From the NCBI GenBank assembly GCA_024762475.1, contig JANTHJ010000006.1, positions 1-63,504 on the forward strand: a stretch of 63,504 nucleotides of DNA, given 5' to 3'. This DNA is from Chromatiales bacterium. GTDB lineage: Bacteria > Pseudomonadota > Gammaproteobacteria > Chromatiales > Chromatiaceae. The notes beneath the pieces are model-generated. The model ran no database searches and was not told where the DNA came from. It was given only the letters and a program-made list of their open reading frames with translations. Of this stretch, positions 52,122 to 61,558 are shown one piece after another; position 1 is the stretch's first letter, and every line of letters starts with the position of its first letter. The position numbers were made by a program, and so were the translations under genes.

Positions 52122-55100
52122 TCAATTCTGCAAAGCATGGGCAATGTGCCGAAGTCCCTCTGCGAGCGCTGGCTTGCCCGCCGCCTCGAAGAACTCGGCC
52201 AGCAGCTGCAGCTGGCTCAGCACGGAGTTCCATTGACGGCTGGCCGCGGGCACACCCTCGGCGGCATCACGGTAGGCAGCGATGGCCTTGGACACGCGCT
52301 CGTCATTCAGGGCGCCCTCGAGCAGATAGACCGTGAGCTGCGCGTCGGCCGGCATGATGGCATCGAAGAAATCGTGGCTGCGGGCAAAGCGCTCCCTTGC
52401 GGCTTCCTCACAGCGGGAGGCGAGCGCGATGGCAGCATCCCCCTCCTTGTCGGGTAGCCCGAGCACCGCGTCCAGCATCAGGCGATTCAGGGCGGCATAG
52501 GGGTCGGGCTCGCCGGTTGCGGACTGCTGCTCGGCATGCGCGTAGGCATCACGCGCCTGCTCCAATGCCCGCAGCGCGGCACGCCTTGCCGGACGCCGCT
52601 TGCGCAGCTGCACCGCGGCCAGACGCTTGAATGCACTCCCCAGTAGCTGCCAGCGCTCGGAGCCCTGCTCGCCCAACGCAACCAGGGCCTCCAGCCGCCG
52701 AATGGCGGATTCGATCAATGCGACATCGTTACGCGCCGCGCCCGCCCTGGCCTCGAGGTTGGCCAGCTGTTCAGCCGCGCGCACCGGCAATCGACCCTCA
52801 CGATCCGGCGCCGCGATGGCCTTGCGATAGGCCTCGCAGGCCCGTTCGAAGTAGTCCGATCCGAGCTCGCCATAGAATCGGCCCAGTGCCGTTTGCACCG
52901 TGGCCAGATCCTGCCACTCGCGAGGCGCCGCGAGCAGCCATTGTTCCACCTTCTGAACCTGTTGCTCTGCGTTGGCGCCCCCTTCGGCACGGGCATTGAC
53001 GGCCTCTGCCTCGATGGCGTCCACCAGCTCCAGCGGGGACACCGGACGCCAATGATCTTCCGCCCCGCCCCCTTCGGCGGTCGGGTCGATACGAAAATCG
53101 GGGCTGCCATAGGCCTGGTAGGCGCCCCAGGTATTGCATTGCGGATGCGCCTCGCGGGTCGCGCGCCGCGCCTTGTGCACCGCCGGCCCGAAGGCCTCGC
53201 CGTCACCGACGAACGACTCGAAGAAGGTGCGGGAGAAGGTGAGCGCCGCCTCGTCGTCCACTGCCCAGCCCGCTGCCACCACGCAGCGCACCCCCATCTC
53301 GATGAGCTCACGGGCCAGGCTGTAGGCGAGTCGGTTCATCTCCGGCTCCCATGGCAGCGTCTGCATCTGCCCGAGGTGGCAGCAATTGAGGAAGACCAGA
53401 TCGGGGACCAGTTCCAGCTGCCCGATCTCGGCGGCGGTGAGCAAGAGCCCGTCGGACAAGACCACACCGGTGCGCGCAACCCCGGCCTGGTCGTTGACCC
53501 GGTAGACACCGTGCGCCGCAATCGCGAGGATGCGGTAGGGCTGGCGAAACAAGGTCGCGAAGACGTCTCTGGCGGCGGTGCCCGAGGCCGCGTACTCGAC
53601 GTCGTAGTGACGGCATTCCAGCACCTCCCTGATCTGCTGCCCCTCACGTTGCGCGCCCTCCAGTCGCGGCAGCTCCTTCGGCGCGTCGTCGCCAGGGCGG
53701 CTGCCGAAGCCCCGGGTGGCGGGGTCGGCGATCACGCAGGCAGTGCGCTGGGTGGTGCAGCGCGGCCTGCGCCGGAAACGGGTGGAGGCCAGCTGGCGCA
53801 CCATGGCGGTATGGGTCACCAGGGGCTCATCCCCGTCCTGCAGCATCTCCCAGGGGAGGTTGGCGGTATAGCCGTCCAGCACCAGCAACAGGCGCTCGGC
53901 CTCGCGGGCAGAGGCCTTGAAATCCAACGGCACCATCAGATGGAACAGGGTCTGCGCCAGATCGGGCCGGTAACTGGTGTCGACAATCGCCTGTTGCACC
54001 AGGGTCTCGATCAGGCCCGGCTGGCGCTGCTGCACCACGCTCTCGGCGCGCGCCCGCGCAGACAGATACACATAGCGCAGCGAAGTGGGCGTGCTTTCCG
54101 ACCCGACTTGCGCTTCCTGCTCCTTTTCGGCGCTGACCACCAGCCGCGGCCAATACCCAAAGGGCGCGTCGATACTCAGGCGGGGGCGCAGGCCCGGCCC
54201 GGTGAGCAGCTGGTCCTCGGTGACCAGCCGCAGGCCGAGACGACGCTCCAGCCCGGCCTCGCGGTCGCCCAGGGTCCGCACCGCATAGGCGGCGGAAATG
54301 GCCGCGTCCTGGTACAACTCGACGAACTCCAGACGCCCCACCGTCAGCCCTTCGTCCTGCATCGCGTCGCGGAACAGGCGGTTCGCCTCCGCGACCCCGC
54401 GCACCACCGCAGACACCGAGTCCTCGATGGCCAGGTGGGTGGTCGAGTTGTAGCCGATCAACAGGCTCATCAGGGTGAGCGAGCCGTCCTTCAACGCGGG
54501 CTCCAGGTCGCTGTCCTTCACCTGCAGCAGCAACCGCAGCACGCCGGCGCGCACCGTCTCGCTGATATCCCGCTCGGAGAGGCCGCCGAAGTGTCCCAGG
54601 CCCACGATCAGGCCGCCGCGCAGGCTGCCCCTGGCGCGGGCCTCGCTGCCGGGGCGCATCAACACCACGGCGCTGGTGCCCACCTCGCCCGCATAGACAC
54701 CCAGCCGCTCGCGCCGGCTCAGGGCCCCCTCCACCAGATGCCGGTCGATCTGGTGCTCCGCGCCGGCGATGGGGTCACCCACATAGTGACCGCACATCAC
54801 CGGGTGCTGGGCGAAGCGCAGATCCATGCCGCGCACCCCGACCTCCAGGGTCATGCGCGGCGCCGAGACCCGGTGCCGCTGCCCGCCGACCAGGCTGCGG
54901 ATCAGTTCCTCTTCGCTGGGGAAGACAGGGGGCGGCGGGGGACCGTAGGGGCGGGCCTGGGCTGCGGCACCGCGGGCGACCGGCAGGCGGTCGAGGCGGT
55001 TGGTCGTACCCTGTTCTAGCAGGTCGAAGATCGCCGGGAAGTAGTCGCTGACATCGGCCAGCTCGCCATGCTCCACCGGCATGTACCAGTAGCGATCGTC

Positions 55101-57773
55101 GGGCAGGAAGGGCAGCCGCCCCGAGGCCCAGGTGACGGTCCCGTCACCCTGGGGGGTGCCGAGCAGCTCGGGCCTGCCCTGCGCGTCCTGACGCATCCCG
55201 GCGGGGGTCATGGTCCCCTGTCCAAACACATAGGCGATGCGATCCGGATGGCTGATGGCCCTGGGGTTGCCGGCGTCATCCCCGACCTCGCTGCACCAGA
55301 AGTCCCGCGCGGCCGTCAGTGCCTGGGCAGAGGGCACTGCACCGATCCGTTTTCCGAACCAGCGGTCGTCATTGTGGGCCTTGAGCTGCTCCCAGGTCTC
55401 CGGGTCGTGGTAGTCGCCGGCAGTAACCCCGGCGGTATCCTCGAACCCCGGCCGCGGCAGCAACTGCAGGGCGCCTTCGAACCCCGCAATGATGTCCAGC
55501 ACCTCCTGCAGGTCGTGGGAGAGGTCGACCCGCGCGAGCTTGCGGATGGTCTCGGATATGCCCAGCAAGGAGGCGGCCATGTCATGGGCACCGTTGTTGG
55601 GGGTGCCCAGCATCACCAGTTGCGCGCCCGGGCGTGCCGCGATCTCCTCCCACAGCGCCGGATGGCGCGCGATCATGCCGCGCACCACCAGCCCGCCCAT
55701 GCTGTGCGCCAAGAGCCGTATGGGTTGGCTCGGGTGCTCGTCCAATGCGAGCCGCGCCACCGCTGCCAGCGCATCGGCCGCCTCGTCCTGGATGGGCTTG
55801 CGCCAGTCATAGGGACAGGGGATGACCCGGTGACTGCCGGACAGATACTCGATGAGATCACCATAGGTCATCTGCATCAGCGTCTCGGGGGCGACGTTGC
55901 GGCGGTCACGGCGGATCTTCTCCAGGCCGCCGAACATCAGGTCGGGAAAGTCGAACCACACCCGGTCGCCCTCGCCAATCGACTGCCCCGGGCGGCGCAC
56001 CTCCAGGTGCGAACCCATGATGCCGGGCAGAAGGATCACCACCGGCCGGCTGTCGGGGGGCAGCTCGGCACCCCGCGCCGCCCGCATCCGGGCCACTTCG
56101 GGCCCCGGTTCGTGCCGGCTCTCCAGGGGGAGAAAGATCGGCACCGTCTCGGGCTCACGGATCAGCCAGTCGCGCACCGCGGCGCGTGTCTCGCGGTTGG
56201 CGAAGTAGGAGAAGTGATCCACCGACTCGCCCTGGTCGAACAGATAGCGGGCACCGGGTTGGCGGGCCAGGCCGGCATACATGGAGTCGGTGTCCACCAC
56301 CAGGTCGTTGTCAAAACGGTCGAAGAACATCCAGTCGGTGAACATCACCAGCAGGCGTTTGAGCAGCGCCCCGCCCTCCACGTCACCGGCGATCACCGCC
56401 ATGTCCGCGCCCTGCTTGCGTGGCGCCCTTGCCAACAGAGGCCCCATCGGCGCCTCGGGCAGCATCGCCTCGATCCCCGGCACCAGGCGCGCATCCAGGC
56501 GTTTGTCGGCGATCTCCAGGACCACCCGCTGGAAGGCCGCATAGGCCGCGCTGCCCAAGGGGCCGCTGAGCGCATCGGCGAGCCGTCCCACCAGCGACAG
56601 CAGGGCGGAGAGAAACAGCTCCAGGTTGTCCGACAACAGCCGCGTGCCGCCGGCGGGGCAGGCGACCCGGACATAGCGTTCGATGCGGAAGTCCTTCTCC
56701 GCGAGCAGATCCCGCAGACGCCGTAGCCGATCCTGATCCGCCGCGGTGACCGCCTCGCGCAGCTGCTGCTTCAACGGTGTTTCCTCTCCCGCCGGCCGGT
56801 GGCGATAGTCACCGATCAATGCCTCGTCCAGATCGGCAAGACACAGCAGGTCGCCCACCAATCCACCGCGCGAATGGGTCACCAGCGACAGCCGGGCACC
56901 CTCGGGCAGGGCCTCGGCCAGCTGCAGGGCATTCTCGATGGGACTCTCGGAGAAGGTGCGATGCTCGAAACCGAAGATACGATCGCCGTAGGAGGCGCGC
57001 AGGCGCGCCCAGTCGGCACCCGCATGCGCCAGGTCACCGAAGCTGCCCACGGTATGGGAGCCGGTGCCATGGATGAACACCAGCAGCGGCCCTTCGGCCA
57101 CCGCGGCCGCCAGTTCGGACGAGCCGCCTTCCAGGCGATCGGATGCCGAGAGGCTACTGCCGCCCCACCGGTAGAGCCCCGCCGGGCCGGCCAGGTGCGA
57201 CTCGATGGCCGCCATCAGCGCGGTGGCACCGACGGTACTGACATCGAAGCCGGTGATCTCGGCCAGCCGGTCGCCGAGCTTGTCCCCCAGCCATTCGGTG
57301 GCCAGGGACTCGGCCTTCTCCCTCGCCGCATCGATGATCGCATCGCTGTCGAGACGCAGCACCGAGAGCCGCTCCCACAGCCACTCTCCCAGCCCGCGTG
57401 ACGCACCCTCGCGATCACGCAGCGCCCCGATATCCAGGCGGCCGTCTGGCCCGATGGCATCCGGAAACAACTGCTCCGCCTGCTCACGCAGCCGATCCGC
57501 GCGCAGAAACAGCACCGAGCCGTCGGCGGCCTGCAGCGCCAGCAGCCGCTGGGCGTCCACGCTCGCCTCCGCGGCTGCGCCGCCCCCGCGGGCGCTTGGG
57601 CCGATCTCGAACGAGGCCTCCACATGCACCACCTGCGGGTCGAGCAGGCCTGCGGCCGCAGTAACCGCACCGCGGGCCCGCAACAGCGATGCAGGGCCGG
57701 CCGGTTGCGCTGTCCTCACTCCGGGGATCTGCAGCCTGAGGCCACCTTCCGACGCGCCTTCCCTGTCTGTCAT
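52122..57773 (-). CDS. Giant CHAT-protease protein with two alpha/beta-hydrolase domains
   Basis: 1883 residues, domains in order. The first is an alpha/beta hydrolase (about 225-540), with oxyanion HGTGS (235-239) and nucleophile Ser301 in THSRGG. The second is LCAT-like (about 575-930), with LLPGIMGSHLE, YDWRKP and nucleophile Ser691 in AHSMGG. A region at 965-1240 includes RGGLIVGLGHFGGLSERDI, weakly like the macro-type N-domain of M17 aminopeptidases. A CHAT caspase-like protease (about 1290-1565) has His1421 (IAAHGV) and Cys1465 (LNCCHLG). A helical TPR-like tail (1580-1883) ends the protein. No signal peptide or membrane helix is seen. It follows the caspase/patatin operon by 340 bp on the same strand. 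It probably combines lipase and protease activity under regulation by the repeats. Confidence 0.88.
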   Translation of the reverse strand: MTDREGASEGGLRLQIPGVRTAQPAGPASLLRARGAVTAAAGLLDPQVVHVEASFEIGPSARGGGAAAEASVDAQRLLALQAADGSVLFLRADRLREQAEQLFPDAIGPDGRLDIGALRDREGASRGLGEWLWERLSVLRLDSDAIIDAAREKAESLATEWLGDKLGDRLAEITGFDVSTVGATALMAAIESHLAGPAGLYRWGGSSLSASDRLEGGSSELAAAVAEGPLLVFIHGTGSHTVGSFGDLAHAGADWARLRASYGDRIFGFEHRTFSESPIENALQLAEALPEGARLSLVTHSRGGLVGDLLCLADLDEALIGDYRHRPAGEETPLKQQLREAVTAADQDRLRRLRDLLAEKDFRIERYVRVACPAGGTRLLSDNLELFLSALLSLVGRLADALSGPLGSAAYAAFQRVVLEIADKRLDARLVPGIEAMLPEAPMGPLLARAPRKQGADMAVIAGDVEGGALLKRLLVMFTDWMFFDRFDNDLVVDTDSMYAGLARQPGARYLFDQGESVDHFSYFANRETRAAVRDWLIREPETVPIFLPLESRHEPGPEVARMRAARGAELPPDSRPVVILLPGIMGSHLEVRRPGQSIGEGDRVWFDFPDLMFGGLEKIRRDRRNVAPETLMQMTYGDLIEYLSGSHRVIPCPYDWRKPIQDEAADALAAVARLALDEHPSQPIRLLAHSMGGLVVRGMIARHPALWEEIAARPGAQLVMLGTPNNGAHDMAASLLGISETIRKLARVDLSHDLQEVLDIIAGFEGALQLLPRPGFEDTAGVTAGDYHDPETWEQLKAHNDDRWFGKRIGAVPSAQALTAARDFWCSEVGDDAGNPRAISHPDRIAYVFGQGTMTPAGMRQDAQGRPELLGTPQGDGTVTWASGRLPFLPDDRYWYMPVEHGELADVSDYFPAIFDLLEQGTTNRLDRLPVARGAAAQARPYGPPPPPVFPSEEELIRSLVGGQRHRVSAPRMTLEVGVRGMDLRFAQHPVMCGHYVGDPIAGAEHQIDRHLVEGALSRRERLGVYAGEVGTSAVVLMRPGSEARARGSLRGGLIVGLGHFGGLSERDISETVRAGVLRLLLQVKDSDLEPALKDGSLTLMSLLIGYNSTTHLAIEDSVSAVVRGVAEANRLFRDAMQDEGLTVGRLEFVELYQDAAISAAYAVRTLGDREAGLERRLGLRLVTEDQLLTGPGLRPRLSIDAPFGYWPRLVVSAEKEQEAQVGSESTPTSLRYVYLSARARAESVVQQRQPGLIETLVQQAIVDTSYRPDLAQTLFHLMVPLDFKASAREAERLLLVLDGYTANLPWEMLQDGDEPLVTHTAMVRQLASTRFRRRPRCTTQRTACVIADPATRGFGSRPGDDAPKELPRLEGAQREGQQIREVLECRHYDVEYAASGTAARDVFATLFRQPYRILAIAAHGVYRVNDQAGVARTGVVLSDGLLLTAAEIGQLELVPDLVFLNCCHLGQMQTLPWEPEMNRLAYSLARELIEMGVRCVVAAGWAVDDEAALTFSRTFFESFVGDGEAFGPAVHKARRATREAHPQCNTWGAYQAYGSPDFRIDPTAEGGGAEDHWRPVSPLELVDAIEAEAVNARAEGGANAEQQVQKVEQWLLAAPREWQDLATVQTALGRFYGELGSDYFERACEAYRKAIAAPDREGRLPVRAAEQLANLEARAGAARNDVALIESAIRRLEALVALGEQGSERWQLLGSAFKRLAAVQLRKRRPARRAALRALEQARDAYAHAEQQSATGEPDPYAALNRLMLDAVLGLPDKEGDAAIALASRCEEAARERFARSHDFFDAIMPADAQLTVYLLEGALNDERVSKAIAAYRDAAEGVPAASRQWNSVLSQLQLLAEFFEAAGKPALAEGLRHIAHALQN

Positions 57774-58113
57774 GATTGCTGCCTTCTGCTGGCTGGAGGG
57801 ATGAAGGGGGGATAGTAGAGGATGGGCGAGCTGTCAATGCGGAAGTGTGGCCGGTGAGGCTTCCTTCGCCACTGCGGGAAGGCACTCTGTTGCGCCGCTA
57901 CCAACCCTTTCTTGCGGATGCGCGACTGCCGATGGTCGGGATGTGACTGCGCCTATCCCGGACACCGGCACCAAGCTGGGCGTCTCCACCCCGGGCGGCC
58001 GCGTCTGGCTCAGCCACTCGAGCAGCCCGCGACGCAAGACCGTCTTCGCCTGGTAGCTCCGGCGGCGACAATGGTGCGCCGGTGGCCTGGTGCCGGCCCT
58101 ATTGGAACCCGCC
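57774..58113. other. 340-bp gap without a convincing gene
   Basis: Separates the MBL gene stop from the CHAT gene start. A 69-codon plus-strand frame (57847-58056) and a longer minus-strand frame (57834-58310) have no recognisable features or good starts. The gap probably carries the promoter or leader of the CHAT gene, but I see no clear hexamers. Confidence 0.5.
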
Positions 58114-59184
58114 TCATAGGGCCAAAGCGATGCCTTCTTCGTCGACAAGTGGATAGTGCGCGCTGTAACCATACCGGCGCTGCAACTGGCGACTGGCCCA
58201 CACCTTGTTGTGGTCGCTGCGATAGTTGAACCAGAGGGCCGGCGAGGGACCGCCATAGCGGATGATCCGCGCCATGGCCTCGGCATCGGGATGGCGGAAG
58301 TAGGCCCCATTGGTGGAGACCAGATAGCGCGAGCACTCGATCAGCTCGAGCAGTTCACGGGAGAGGTTCGCCTTGCTGCCGTGATGGGGAAGTTTCAGCG
58401 CATCCAGGCGCAGACGCGGGCTGTCCATCCAGCAGTTGAGCCGCCGGATCGATGCAATCAGCCGATCGGCATGGGCATCGCCGGTGAGCAGCAGACGCCG
58501 GCCCTGGTATTCGACCATCACTGCGATGCTGGCGCCATTGGCCTCCGAGTCATCCGGCTCGAAGGGCGTCTCTGCCAGTTGCTCCACATCGGGCAGCCCC
58601 AGGGCCTCCAGCGCGGGAGGTACCGCCGGCGGCTGCGCGGCGGGGAGCGAGGGGTCCAGTCCTGCCTTGCGCACCTCCCGCTCCCACTTCGGCCTGAGTT
58701 CCGCGAGCTTCTCCCGGTCGGGCGAGAGCAGGGTCAGGGTGAGGCCGCCGGGCAGGACCCACTGGGGCAGGCCCACTCCCTCCTGGAGGCGTACTGCCTT
58801 GCCCTGGAAGGCCCGGTTCCACGGCAGGTCGCCCTCTACCAGTTGGGTGGTCAACCGCTCGCCCTGGACGGCGCCGAGCGATTCCAGTGGGGTCTGCGGA
58901 AGGTGCCGGTAGCCGTTGAACCAGAAATCATCGAAGTGGATACCCAGTTCCCGGTCGTCCAGCAGTTTCAGCATGCCGGCGATGTGGTCGGCATCGATAT
59001 GGGTGACCATGACCAGCTCGAAGTGCCGCTGCTCCGGGGGAAGGGCCGAGAGATGAGTCTTCAGGCGTTTCCAGGTACCGGACGTTCCCCCGTCGATCAG
59101 CACCCGATGCTGCAGGGCCTCGTCACCATATTCCAGCAGCAGACAGTCCCCGTGACCGGCAGGCAGCATCGTCAGTTGCATCAT
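58114..59184 (-). CDS. MBL-fold hydrolase, ComEC-like metal site
   Basis: The 356-residue protein has MLPAGHGDCLLLEYG and RVLIDGG near the start, metal motif THIDADHIAG (His62, Asp64, Asp66, His67), LLLTGDAHADRL and LKLPHHGSKANLS. This is the ComEC/Rec2-type metallo-beta-lactamase pattern (HxDxDH and HHGS), but with no membrane part. Such free MBL proteins are found in toxin and conflict loci, where nuclease or phosphodiesterase activity is suspected. Its start overlaps the upstream gene stop (ATGA), so it is translated with the caspase operon. Confidence 0.85.
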   Translation of the reverse strand: MMQLTMLPAGHGDCLLLEYGDEALQHRVLIDGGTSGTWKRLKTHLSALPPEQRHFELVMVTHIDADHIAGMLKLLDDRELGIHFDDFWFNGYRHLPQTPLESLGAVQGERLTTQLVEGDLPWNRAFQGKAVRLQEGVGLPQWVLPGGLTLTLLSPDREKLAELRPKWEREVRKAGLDPSLPAAQPPAVPPALEALGLPDVEQLAETPFEPDDSEANGASIAVMVEYQGRRLLLTGDAHADRLIASIRRLNCWMDSPRLRLDALKLPHHGSKANLSRELLELIECSRYLVSTNGAYFRHPDAEAMARIIRYGGPSPALWFNYRSDHNKVWASRQLQRRYGYSAHYPLVDEEGIALAL

Positions 59185-60392
59185 GGGTCTGTCCCCTGTT
59201 CCATCGCGCCCAGGTCGATCGCTCGCCAGGGGGCATCGGGAGCGCCCTCGTCGCAGGGCGAGCGACCCTCTACCGCCAGCACCACCGATTCCGGTTCCAT
59301 CAGGGTTGCCCAGGGCGAGAGGCGCGCGAGCAGAGAGCGCAGGCCGGTCATGGTCTGCGCGTCAGCAACCGGTTGCTTGCGCAACAGCAGATAGTGGCGC
59401 AACCGGCCGAGCATCAGATCCATGCCCTCGCTGAACAATGGCAGGCCCCGCCGGCCCGCCTCGACCAGATAGCGCGCAGCCTGCTCGTGCTGCCCCAGAC
59501 GCGCGAGCTGTTCCGCGTAGATAACCGCACCGTCCGGCAGCCAGTCCATCCAGTCGGCCAGGTTGTGCGGCCAGTTGTGCAGCCGTTCGAGGGCGTTCAG
59601 GCGCAACAACGCATAGCCCCCCAGGGCGGCGCCCAGGGGATTGCCCACCTTGCCATAGAGCAGCTCTTCGGCGTTACCCAGCAGCTCGGCCGCCTGCGCC
59701 ACGGCGCCCCCCTGCAGATAGTCCGCGATCAACTGCACCTGGTCGCGCTGCAGCAGGCGCGCAGTGGCCTTCAATGCCTGCCCATCGTCCACCAGCTCCA
59801 GGCGGCAGGCATCCATTACACCCTGTCCGGCCATCGGCAGCCCCACGGTCACCGGCCGGCCCGCGCCGCCCTTCACCTCGGCGAACCACAGGCCCTGGCC
59901 GGTGGCCTCGAGACGCACGCTGACATGCACCGTCCCGGCATCCCGGGCAAGCTCGAGCACCTCGATATCGGGGAGCGCAGCCGCCGGTTGCCACTGGCCC
60001 TGACCGAAGGTCCAGAGACGCGCGAACCAGGTCGGCAGCGTCTCGTCCTGCGCCCCGACCGGCTCCCCCGCAAACCCGACCCGGGCGACTGCGCCGCGGC
60101 TCTGGCTGGCCAGCGCCCGCTGCTGCCAACGTTCGCCGACATCGTCCTCCCCACCCAGCGACAGCTCGACGGTGCGACTCTCGCCGGGCTGCAGCTGGGC
60201 AAAGGCGCTATGCACCGATCCATCCGGGGCACTGAGCTGTACCACATACCCCCCCGGCGGCAGGGTGAGATCCTGGCCGGTCCGCGCCTTGTCGATCAGT
60301 CGCAGCTGGGCATCGCGCAGTTCCAGCGGCAGCGCCTGGTGCTCCCAACCGGGGACCGAGATACGCAGACGGGCGGGCGATGGCGTGTTCAC
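59181..60392 (-). CDS. Unknown protein of the caspase operon, beta-sandwich plus helical repeats
   Basis: No family recognised. The 403-residue protein starts with GTG overlapping the caspase stop (GTGA). The first 75 or so residues look like a regulatory beta-sandwich (ISVPGWEHQALPLELRD; LTLPPGGYVVQLSAPDGS). A second beta-rich part (about 90-210) follows, and from about 225 a helical, possibly TPR-like region (GYALLRLNALERLHNWPHNLADWMDWLPDGAVIYAEQLARLGQHEQAARYLVEAGRRG). It is cytosolic by sequence. A frame extending to 60572 lies inside the caspase gene and is rejected. Likely adaptor or regulator for the caspase or MBL protein. Confidence 0.72.
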   Translation of the reverse strand: MNTPSPARLRISVPGWEHQALPLELRDAQLRLIDKARTGQDLTLPPGGYVVQLSAPDGSVHSAFAQLQPGESRTVELSLGGEDDVGERWQQRALASQSRGAVARVGFAGEPVGAQDETLPTWFARLWTFGQGQWQPAAALPDIEVLELARDAGTVHVSVRLEATGQGLWFAEVKGGAGRPVTVGLPMAGQGVMDACRLELVDDGQALKATARLLQRDQVQLIADYLQGGAVAQAAELLGNAEELLYGKVGNPLGAALGGYALLRLNALERLHNWPHNLADWMDWLPDGAVIYAEQLARLGQHEQAARYLVEAGRRGLPLFSEGMDLMLGRLRHYLLLRKQPVADAQTMTGLRSLLARLSPWATLMEPESVVLAVEGRSPCDEGAPDAPWRAIDLGAMEQGTDP

Positions 60393-61558
60393 AATTCGAT
60401 CTCCTCGCGGTGCAAGGGCGGCGCGGCGAGGAAGGGGCGCAGCACCGGCGGGCCATTGCTCTCGACCTCCAGTTGCAGGGCATAGAGCCCCGCCTTGACC
60501 GTCAGATCGATCTCCGGAGGCACCGGCTGACGATCGTAGACCTGGCGGCCGGAGAAGTCGGCAAGACGGCAATGAGCACGCTCCGCCAGCGCCTCCGGTG
60601 AGATATGGATGCCCAATGCCACCTCGGGAGGTTCCGGCAGGTAGTGGAACACGCCGTCACGCAGCAGCCCGCCGACCACCGCAGTTTGATGGGCCTGGTG
60701 ACTCGCGGCGAGGCGGTCCACCGCCGCCGGCAGATGGCGTACCAGCGAACTGGTGCTGACCGCCCAGCGGCCATTCGCATCGAGCTCCGCCGCCTCGCCC
60801 TCCAGGCAGCGCAGCAATGCCTGGCAGAACAGGGTCCCGTCGGCCGGCAGGCCCAGCGCCAGGGTACGCGGCGAGGCACTGTAGAAGATGGGTGCACTCT
60901 CGACACCGCCCTCGTCGGTCACGTCGAAGGCGACCCCGGCACGGGTCGAGAGATAGTCGTCGAACAGCCCCGGCCGGGTGCGGCAGGCGTCCACGAAATA
61001 GTATTGGAGCTGGGCCGAGTCGGGGCCGGCCATGCCCCGCCAGATGCTCCCCACGTCCATCGCCGCATCGAGTATCGGCCGATGGGCACGACCGAAATCG
61101 TGCAGCAGTACCAGGCTGTCGTCCTTGCTCAGCTGTACCCCATGCCCTGCGACATACAGGATCGCCACGTTGCCGGGGCGGGCATTGCAGGCATCCCGCC
61201 AGGCATAGAGAGCGTCCAGTACGTTGTCCCGGGTCGGGAGCGGGACGACGTCTGCCTCCAGATCACCCAGCGCAGGCGTGGCGTCGATTTCCGCAGGCGA
61301 CGGTGACAGCAGCATGCGCACGCTGGCCAGTGGCGCCTCTGGCCGGTTCAGCCCACGCTCACCCGTCAACCAATGGGCAAAGCGCCAGGCAGAGATGGCC
61401 GGTGTGGTGACGCGGGTCAGACCCAGGGTCTCCCCCGCACCAGTAGGCAGGTCGTCGTCGAAGTCCGCAGGCAGATAGCGATAGTCGCTGACACCGATGA
61501 CCAGGGCATGGGTGCCGTCGCGGTCCTGCGCATCATCGGCCAGGTGCCAGGGGGTCAT
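60389..61558 (-). CDS. Caspase-like peptidase (C14/metacaspase family)
   Basis: Cytosolic cysteine protease of 389 residues. It begins HALVIGVSDYRYLP, the caspase first strand. The catalytic pair is His139 (ILYVAGHGVQL) and Cys192 (YYFVDACRTRP), with IFYSASPRTLALGLPADGTLFCQALL after it. The C-terminal 80 residues are beta-rich (DLTVKAGLYALQLEVES) and resemble the first domain of the next gene. ATGA overlap with the patatin gene upstream and GTGA overlap downstream show tight coupling. Bacterial caspases in such operons usually act in programmed death or defence. Confidence 0.9.
   Translation of the reverse strand: MTPWHLADDAQDRDGTHALVIGVSDYRYLPADFDDDLPTGAGETLGLTRVTTPAISAWRFAHWLTGERGLNRPEAPLASVRMLLSPSPAEIDATPALGDLEADVVPLPTRDNVLDALYAWRDACNARPGNVAILYVAGHGVQLSKDDSLVLLHDFGRAHRPILDAAMDVGSIWRGMAGPDSAQLQYYFVDACRTRPGLFDDYLSTRAGVAFDVTDEGGVESAPIFYSASPRTLALGLPADGTLFCQALLRCLEGEAAELDANGRWAVSTSSLVRHLPAAVDRLAASHQAHQTAVVGGLLRDGVFHYLPEPPEVALGIHISPEALAERAHCRLADFSGRQVYDRQPVPPEIDLTVKAGLYALQLEVESNGPPVLRPFLAAPPLHREEIEL

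Noticed and set aside
57834-58310. 158-codon minus-strand frame between MBL and CHAT genes
   Set aside because: Overlaps the MBL gene end, has low-complexity Arg/Ser content and no plausible start.
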